NCBI GenBank assembly: GCA_902545635.1
Contig: CACCGT010000007.1
Location: 1 to 64,000, forward strand
Origin: an uncultured Pelagibacteraceae bacterium
GTDB taxonomy: Bacteria > Pseudomonadota > Alphaproteobacteria > Pelagibacterales > Pelagibacteraceae
Length of the DNA: 64,000 nt
Direction: 5' to 3'
Numbering within the stretch: the first letter of the stretch is position 1; each line of letters opens with the position of its first letter. A program made the translations under genes and the position numbers. A model generated the notes under the pieces. The model did not search any database. It saw only the letters and a program-made list of their open reading frames with translations, and had not been told where the DNA came from. Positions 58,782 to 64,000 of this stretch are shown here, one piece after another.

Positions 58782-59969
58782 ATGAGTTTAATAAGTTTTT
58801 TAAATAATTTGTTTAAATACGACGGTTTTGAACTTATAGATTCAAACTCAAAAAAGTATGTGATTGGTAAGCCAATAAAAGAAAAGCCAATAGTAATTAA
58901 GTTGCTTGATCAAAAGTTAATGCAAAAGCTTCTTATAAATCCAGATTTATATTTTGGCGAGGCTTATATGGATGGGTCTCTAGTTATAGAGAATGGAACG
59001 CTAACAGAATTTTTAGAACTAGCTTTTAAAAACATAGGTCGAGGAAATATCAATTCATATGGAGCAATAATAAAAAAAATAAGAGGCACTTTTGGGCATC
59101 TTACAAACTTTAACAAAATCATAAAATCAAAAGAAAATGTTGCACATCATTATGATATTTCAGAGAAACTTTATGATCTATTTCTTGATGAAAACAGACA
59201 ATATTCTTGTGCTTATTTTAAGAATGATAATGATACGCTTGAACAAGCTCAAAGTAACAAGATCGATCATATTATAAAAAAATTAAATATTCAGCCAAAT
59301 CAAAAAGTTTTAGATATTGGTTCAGGATGGGGAACATTAGCATTAGCAATAGCGAAGAAAACAAATGCTACTGTTACAGGTATAACATTGTCAGAAAATC
59401 AATTTGAATATAGCAATAATAAAGCAAAAGAAATGAATTTGTCTAATCAGGTAGACTTTAAACTTATAGATTATAGGCAATTAAATGAGAAGTTTGATAG
59501 GGTTGTAAGTGTTGGAATGTTTGAACATGTTGGAAGAAATTTTTACAAAACATATTTTAATACAGTTTTTAAGCTTTTGAGTGAAAAAGGAATAGCATTA
59601 ATCCATACAATTGGTTCCTCAATGCCTCCAAGAGATCCACAACCATGGATACAAAAGTATATTTTTCCTGGTGGTTATACACCAAGCTTGAGTGAAGTGG
59701 CAAAACCTATAGAAAAGTCTGGTCTTATTGTGTCTGATATTGAAGTTCTTAGAATGCACTATGCACATACTCTCAGAAATTGGAAGGAGAGATTTTTATC
59801 TAAAAAAGATGTAGTTTTAGGGATGTTTGATGAAAAATTTTTTAGAATGTGGGAATTTTACTTAGCAAGTTGTGAAATGGCATTTAAATGGGGAGATCAG
59901 GTTGTATTTCAGTTGCAATTATCCAAAGATAATATTTCTGTTCCTAACACTCGGGACTATATTTATTAA
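58782..59969 (+). CDS. cfa: Cyclopropane-fatty-acyl-phospholipid synthase
   Basis: Cfa adds a methylene group from SAM to unsaturated phospholipid chains. The 395 residues show V-A-H-H-Y-D-I-S, Y-S-C-A-Y-F, the SAM motif L-D-I-G-S-G-W-G-T-L near 178-187, and G-M-F-E-H-V-G near 250. It is at the usual length. The companion gene is a DapA-like aldolase, an unusual pairing. Confidence 0.95.
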   Translation: MSLISFLNNLFKYDGFELIDSNSKKYVIGKPIKEKPIVIKLLDQKLMQKLLINPDLYFGEAYMDGSLVIENGTLTEFLELAFKNIGRGNINSYGAIIKKIRGTFGHLTNFNKIIKSKENVAHHYDISEKLYDLFLDENRQYSCAYFKNDNDTLEQAQSNKIDHIIKKLNIQPNQKVLDIGSGWGTLALAIAKKTNATVTGITLSENQFEYSNNKAKEMNLSNQVDFKLIDYRQLNEKFDRVVSVGMFEHVGRNFYKTYFNTVFKLLSEKGIALIHTIGSSMPPRDPQPWIQKYIFPGGYTPSLSEVAKPIEKSGLIVSDIEVLRMHYAHTLRNWKERFLSKKDVVLGMFDEKFFRMWEFYLASCEMAFKWGDQVVFQLQLSKDNISVPNTRDYIY

Positions 59970-60000
59970 TATATTACTGATAAATAATTAAACAGTAATA

Positions 60001-61164
60001 ATGAGAAAAAATAAAAAAAAAAAATCAAAAAATATCAAAAAAAAAAGAAAAATTCCTTTAAAAGCTAGAAAAAAAATTAAAAAGAAGAAAAAGATCATTA
60101 ATTCGAAAAAAAAGAAGGTTCGAGAAAAAAAGTTCATTCTTAAAAAAAAAATAAAGAATAATTTAATTACAAAATCAGTCAGAGTAGAGGAAAAGTTAAA
60201 ATCAAAATTAAAGGTTAAAGTAAAATTTGACATTTTTGCAATTGACCGAGGTATATCGAAGTTTTTTCAATCTATAGATGGGAAAATAAATGAATTTAAA
60301 ACTCAGAGAAAGGAAGAAAAAAGAAGACTAAAATTAATAGAAATTGAGAAAAGAGATATAGAAAAAGAAAAAATTAAAAAAAACAAAATTTTACAAGAAC
60401 AACTTCAGTTTAAACTTAAGCAACAAGAATTAAAAGATGAAGAGAGAATAGAAAAATTAAGAGCTAAAGATTTAAAATTATTTTTAAGGAAAGAACAAGC
60501 ACTACTTAGAAAAGAGCAAGCAGAAAGACAAAAGAAATTTTTACAAGAGTTAAGAATACAGAAGCAAATCGAGAGATTTAGAATAAGGGAGGTAAAAGAA
60601 CTTGAAAAATTAGAGAAGATGTCTCTAAAAGAAAAAAGAGAAGACTATGGAGAATTGCAACAGAGAATAGAAAATTTAAAAAATAAATATAGGTTAATTA
60701 GAGATCAAAAAATTAGGGAAAGAGTAGAAGCTCTTGGAGTAAAAACTGATGAAGAAGATGATAGATCGGCTCTACTTCAAAAAGAAAGGGAATATAACTT
60801 AGCAAGACAAAAAATTGAGTTTGCTTTAGAAAGTTTTTATAGAAGTGCTAACAGTTTAGTTTTTCAATTAAATAAAAGATATATTACAAGACATATGTCT
60901 ATATTCAGATGTATAGATAAAAGATTTGAGACTGGAGAAATATTCATAAAATGGGACGAGTCATCAGACGAAGAATGGTTAATTTTAATATATATTAAGG
61001 ATAATTCGCCTGATAAAGGAATAATAATAGAAGATAAGACAAATGATGAAAAAAACATGTCTTATGAGTTCAAACCTAATGAAATATTCAAAGCATCAGA
61101 TCTGATGGTAGACTCGCTTACTCAATTAATTTCAAAGAAAAGGCAGAAACTAAAGCAAAATTAA
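60001..61164 (+). CDS. Lysine-rich coiled-coil protein of unknown function
   Basis: This is a 387-residue protein that I do not recognise. The first 54 residues contain about 32 Lys or Arg. Residues about 85-235 are long, charged helix with heptad-like Leu spacing (E-K-I/R-x-K-E-Q-A-L-L-R-K-E-Q-A), probably a coiled coil. The last 120 residues are different, with aromatic and hydrophobic content (F-E-T-G-E-I-F-I-K-W-D, E-E-W-L-I-L-I-Y-I-K-D) that suggests a small folded domain. No signal peptide or membrane segment. It may bind nucleic acid or membrane lipid through its tail; neither is shown. Confidence 0.78.
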   Translation: MRKNKKKKSKNIKKKRKIPLKARKKIKKKKKIINSKKKKVREKKFILKKKIKNNLITKSVRVEEKLKSKLKVKVKFDIFAIDRGISKFFQSIDGKINEFKTQRKEEKRRLKLIEIEKRDIEKEKIKKNKILQEQLQFKLKQQELKDEERIEKLRAKDLKLFLRKEQALLRKEQAERQKKFLQELRIQKQIERFRIREVKELEKLEKMSLKEKREDYGELQQRIENLKNKYRLIRDQKIRERVEALGVKTDEEDDRSALLQKEREYNLARQKIEFALESFYRSANSLVFQLNKRYITRHMSIFRCIDKRFETGEIFIKWDESSDEEWLILIYIKDNSPDKGIIIEDKTNDEKNMSYEFKPNEIFKASDLMVDSLTQLISKKRQKLKQN

Positions 61165-61168
61165 CCTT

Positions 61169-62593
61169 TTATTCATTTACGTAAACAGAAACTCCTCTAG
61201 AATTTATATCTACATCAAATTTTTTATGAAGAGGCGGAAAGGCTCTTTGTGAACAATCAAGTCTATCGCATGTTCTACATGAAACACCTATAGGTAACTC
61301 AGATTTTTTATCGGTTAAATCTAAATTTTCAGTATAGACAAATTCTTTTGCATATTTCGCTTCGCATCCTAGACCAATAGATAACATACTTTTTTTCTGT
61401 CCATATCTTCCTACACCTTTTTCAACTGTCTTTGCTATACAAACATATTTTTCTCCATTAGTCATTTTACTAACTGCTGCTTGAATTACACCTGGTCTTG
61501 AAAAAGCTGAGTAAACATTCCATCTTGGACAAGCACCACCATATCTCGGTATTTCAATACCTGATAATGAAAATCTTTTTGATATATTTCCTGCAACATC
61601 TACTCTTAAAAAATGAAAAGGTATTCCAGGAAGTTTGGGATCTTGTAAGCATGTTACTCTATGTGCAACTTGCTCAAAAGATGTCGCAAATGTATTTTGT
61701 AAAAGTTCAAGATCGTATTTCAATTCTTTACACTCTTTATGAAAAAGAGTGTAGGGCATTAATATTGCTGCTCCACAATAATTTAAAAGAGCAACCCTAG
61801 TTAATTTTTTTGACTCGTTTGTTGGAAAACTAAATGTTGATAGGTATTCATCAATTTCTTTTGATGCTCCCTCTTGTGAAATTTGTGCTGCAGCAAAAAG
61901 TTTTTTTGTTTCAAGAGAGAGATAATCAGACAGTAATAATTCTTTATCTTTTACTTTGTATATTTTTGAGAATGGCTTTCCTTCTTTTGGAATCACATCT
62001 TTAACTGTTATACCATACTCAGTTTTTAGAAAATCACAAAGGGCTATGTATCTTGTTCTGTTATTTTGTTTAACCTTATCAAAAATTTTATTTGCAAAAT
62101 CTTCTAATTTTGGAAAAAAGTTTTTATTTTCTTGTAAAAAGTCAGAAATTACTTCTCCGGGGAATGCATTTTTTCTTCCATCAATAATTTTACCTGAAAT
62201 ATTTTCTAGTTTATTAAAAATTTCATGACCTTTTTGTTTATAGTTATCGCCAAGCTTAATCAAAGCTTTAGCAATTTTTGGATTTGTGTTCACCAAATCT
62301 TTTACTTCTGGTCCTAAGATATCTAGATCTTCAAAAAGTTCGTCACCTAACAACTCAGATATGTTGTTCTCTAAATTAATATCTGTCTTACTTGTTAAAT
62401 CTGAAAGTTCAATTTTAAGTTTATCACAAACCCTTAACAGCAAATCACCATCAATTTTCCTTTTTCCACTTTCGATTAGATTTAAATAACTTGGAGAGAT
62501 CGACATTTCTTCAGCTAGTTTGTTAGCTTGGATACCTAACTGTCTCCTAAAAGCTTTGATTTTTGGACCAATTTTCGTATCAATTTGACTCAT
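61169..62593 (-). CDS. ramB: RamB/ScfR-type transcriptional regulator (XRE + ImmA/IrrE-like)
   Basis: This is a 474-residue regulator with an N-terminal XRE helix-turn-helix (I-G-P-K-I-K-A-F-R-R-Q-L-G, M-S-I-S-P-S-Y-L-N-L-I-E-S-G-K-R). A middle domain of the ImmA/IrrE type follows, and a C-terminal Cys-containing domain has C-R-T-C-D-R-L-D-C-S-Q-R-A-F-P-P, the signature of short-chain fatty acyl regulators (RamB, PrpC-type). RamB controls the glyoxylate bypass in actinobacteria. Adjacent isocitrate lyase supports the same role. I choose ATG 62593; a TTG 13 codons upstream would encode only operator-repeat sequence. No Shine-Dalgarno sequence is visible. Confidence 0.9.
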   Translation of the reverse strand: MSQIDTKIGPKIKAFRRQLGIQANKLAEEMSISPSYLNLIESGKRKIDGDLLLRVCDKLKIELSDLTSKTDINLENNISELLGDELFEDLDILGPEVKDLVNTNPKIAKALIKLGDNYKQKGHEIFNKLENISGKIIDGRKNAFPGEVISDFLQENKNFFPKLEDFANKIFDKVKQNNRTRYIALCDFLKTEYGITVKDVIPKEGKPFSKIYKVKDKELLLSDYLSLETKKLFAAAQISQEGASKEIDEYLSTFSFPTNESKKLTRVALLNYCGAAILMPYTLFHKECKELKYDLELLQNTFATSFEQVAHRVTCLQDPKLPGIPFHFLRVDVAGNISKRFSLSGIEIPRYGGACPRWNVYSAFSRPGVIQAAVSKMTNGEKYVCIAKTVEKGVGRYGQKKSMLSIGLGCEAKYAKEFVYTENLDLTDKKSELPIGVSCRTCDRLDCSQRAFPPLHKKFDVDINSRGVSVYVNE

Positions 62594-62600
62594 TTTGCTA

Positions 62601-62704
62601 TTTGTAAATTTTGTAAATTTAAATTTACACAAAATTATTCTATTTTACAAGGAAAATATAATTAATTATAGATTTTGTAAATATTGTAAATTATAAAGTT
62701 TACA
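62601..62704. promoter_or_regulatory. TTTGTAAA-type operator array between regulator and isocitrate lyase
   Basis: The divergent region holds repeated TTGTAAAT units. On the plus strand these are at 62602-62609 and 62611-62618, inverted at 62624-62632 (TTTACACAA) and again at 62644-62650 (TTTACAA). Then 62675-62682 and 62685-62692 (with one base change), and an inverted TTTACA at 62699-62704. Direct copies are spaced about ten bases apart, one helical turn, which favours cooperative binding on one face. A TATAAA (62692-62697) overlaps the last units. RamB sites in corynebacteria contain a similar A/T-rich TTTGCAAA core. Confidence 0.65.
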
Positions 62705-62865
62705 TGGAAAAAAACAAAATCAATAATATAGAAAATAACTACCAAATTACTAATAAAGAAGAGCATTCCGAACATAAGTCTAAAGGTATCTACATTAGAG
62801 ACGATCACTGCGATTGGGGATCAAGCGGAATGAACGAATTTACTGAAGAATATAGTTCAAATTAA
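62704..62865 (+). CDS. Uncharacterised 53-residue ORF upstream of isocitrate lyase
   Basis: ATG 62704 to TAA 62865 encodes 53 residues. The N-terminal 20 or so are Asn/Lys/Glu-rich and low in complexity. The last 30 (with R-D-D-H-C-D-W-G-S-S-G-M-N-E-F) have a more balanced makeup and codon use than random AT-rich DNA would give. It lies between the operator array and isocitrate lyase, on the same strand, and ends 45 bases before that gene. No Shine-Dalgarno sequence is seen; a TATAAA six bases upstream could give a leaderless message. The function is unknown and expression unproven. Confidence 0.55.
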   Translation: MEKNKINNIENNYQITNKEEHSEHKSKGIYIRDDHCDWGSSGMNEFTEEYSSN

Positions 62866-62910
62866 AAATTAGTAATTTCTAGTCATTTATTCAAAAAGAG
62901 AGAGGTTAAA

Positions 62911-64000
62911 GTGTCAGCTGAAAACATTTCATACGACTTACAAAGATTTGCAGGAATTAAAAGAGATTACACACCCGAGGAAGTTGAAAGGTTAAGAGGA
63001 TCAATTAAAATTGAGTATTCAATGTGCAAAATGCAGTCCCAAAAGCTTTGGAGACTTTTAAATACAGAAGCTTATGTTAACACCTTAGGTTCACTTTCTG
63101 GAAACCACGCAGTTCAACATGCAAAAGCTGGTTTAAAAGCAATTTATCTGAGTGGTTGGCAAGTAGCAGCTGATGCCAATAGTGCTGGTGAAATGTACCC
63201 TGACCAATCATTGTATCCATATGATAGTGCACCAAAATTAGTTGAGACCATGAATAATTCTTTAATCAGAGCTGATCAAATTCAACATATGGAAATGATA
63301 GATGGAGACATGGATAAAAGTAAAAGAACTGATTACATGTTGCCGATAATAGCTGATGGCGAAGCTGGATTTGGGGGGCCTCTGAATGTATTCGAATTAA
63401 CAAAAAAATTTATAAGAGCTGGTGCAGCTGGTGTTCACTTTGAAGATCAATTAGCGAGTGAGAAAAAGTGTGGTCACATGGGTGGCAAAGTTTTGGTCCC
63501 AACTGGAACTATGGTCAGAAACCTGAAAGCAGCAAGATTAGCAGCAGATATTGCAGATGTCCCTCTCATCATTCTTGCAAGAACTGATGCTAATGCTGCT
63601 AAATTAATTACCAACGATTTTGATGAAAATGATAAACCTTTCTTAACTGGCGAAAGATCTCCAGAAGGTTTCTTTTATGTAAAAGATGGAATTGAGCAAG
63701 CAATATCCAGAGGTCTTGCTTATGCACCATACGCAGATTTAATATGGTGCGAAACAGCAACACCAAATTTAGAAGAAGCAAAGAAATTTGCTGATGCTAT
63801 ACATGAAAAATATCCTGGTAAGATGTTAGCTTACAATTGCTCACCATCATTTAATTGGAAGAAACATTTGTCTGATGAAGAAATTGGATCATTCCAAAGA
63901 AAAATTGGAGAAATGGGTTACAAATTCCAATTCATTACACTTGCTGGTTTCCATACGCAAAATATTGCGATATTTGAATTAGCGGAAAAATATAAGAAAG
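62911..64000 (+). CDS. aceA: Isocitrate lyase, 3' end outside window
   Basis: Isocitrate lyase splits isocitrate to succinate and glyoxylate at the entry to the glyoxylate bypass. The frame is open from GTG 62911 to the window end (363 codons). The active-site signature K-K-C-G-H-M-G-G has Cys187, and [13 protein letters not shown] and S-P-S-F-N-W-K-K are also present. A strong AAGAGAGAGG ribosome binding site precedes the GTG. The region between the small ORF and this start has no clear promoter, so it is likely co-transcribed from the operator region. Confidence 0.97.
   Translation, partial: MSAENISYDLQRFAGIKRDYTPEEVERLRGSIKIEYSMCKMQSQKLWRLLNTEAYVNTLGSLSGNHAVQHAKAGLKAIYLSGWQVAADANSAGEMYPDQSLYPYDSAPKLVETMNNSLIRADQIQHMEMIDGDMDKSKRTDYMLPIIADGEAGFGGPLNVFELTKKFIRAGAAGVHFEDQLASEKKCGHMGGKVLVPTGTMVRNLKAARLAADIADVPLIILARTDANAAKLITNDFDENDKPFLTGERSPEGFFYVKDGIEQAISRGLAYAPYADLIWCETATPNLEEAKKFADAIHEKYPGKMLAYNCSPSFNWKKHLSDEEIGSFQRKIGEMGYKFQFITLAGFHTQNIAIFELAEKYKK

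Noticed and set aside
59988..60233. Minus-strand poly-Phe/Leu open frame
   Set aside because: It is the mirror of the poly-Lys coding stretch of the plus-strand gene; no start signal or family.
62594..62632. Longer start (TTG) for the RamB-like regulator
   Set aside because: The extra 13 residues are encoded by the operator repeats and precede the usual start of the HTH domain.

Overview
The window reads as one uninterrupted chromosomal segment of a streamlined, very AT-rich marine alphaproteobacterium of the SAR11 / Pelagibacter type. The evidence is very AT-rich DNA with Lys/Asn/Ile-rich proteins, almost no non-coding DNA, stop/start overlaps throughout, a class I lysyl-tRNA synthetase, and alphaproteobacterial hallmarks (F1 genes atpHAGDC without Fo genes, RegA and ChvG/ChvI regulators, F1-ATPase zeta subunit, MetX/MetW pair, SAM-II riboswitch, ROSE-type thermometer). 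The organism assignment is an inference from these traits. I see no tRNA, rRNA, CRISPR array, insertion sequence, prophage or transferred island. No gap without a gene exceeds 300 bases; the largest (about 183 bases, 15657-15839) holds the SAM-II riboswitch.

Layout: 1-6635 holds the 3' part of priA and the F1 ATP synthase operon. 6624-13157 is a minus-strand housekeeping operon, transcribed rplU-rpmA-obgE-proB-proA-nadD-rsfS-ctpA-rppH. 13222-15656 is metX-metW-gloB under a SAM-II riboswitch, divergent from hisC-tyrA (15840-17817). 17814-21377 has an NlpC/P60 peptidase, an AmpG-like permease and TrkH. 21466-24940 carries class I lysS, pyrD, rpmB and a queuosine-precursor transporter gene. 24942-29102 is a polyamine operon (decarboxylase, deoxyhypusine-synthase-like protein, AguB, AguA). 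29246-37161 has regA, an ABC ATPase, polA, chvI-chvG and ahcY. 37145-41412 has tsaE, the amgK-murU cell-wall recycling pair, gpmA, the zeta subunit, a nuclease and a lytic-transglycosylase-like lipoprotein. 41409-46793 is msrA-sseA-MFP-RND. 46828-54210 has a DMT exporter, an AlkA-like glycosylase, two DUF1330 genes, a purine phosphoribosyltransferase and a BMP-type nucleoside/purine ABC importer. 54350-61164 has a small lipoprotein, hsp20 with a thermometer leader, oligopeptidase B, a membrane J-protein, a DapA-like enzyme, cfa and a lysine-rich coiled-coil protein. 61169-64000 has a RamB/ScfR-like regulator divergent from an unrecorded 53-codon ORF and isocitrate lyase, which runs off the end.

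How the genes fit together: several loci link scavenging to recycling. AmpG, the NlpC/P60 enzyme and AmgK/MurU cover muropeptide recovery. The BMP importer and the phosphoribosyltransferase cover purine uptake and salvage. The polyamine operon can make putrescine from agmatine as well as by amino-acid decarboxylation. Regulation seems to rely on RNA elements and compact promoters. The points most worth checking are a repeated TTTGTAAA-like operator array with a new small ORF in front of isocitrate lyase, a ROSE-like thermometer before hsp20, several promoters placed so close to start codons that the messages would be nearly leaderless, and convergent genes whose stop codons interlock in four bases.
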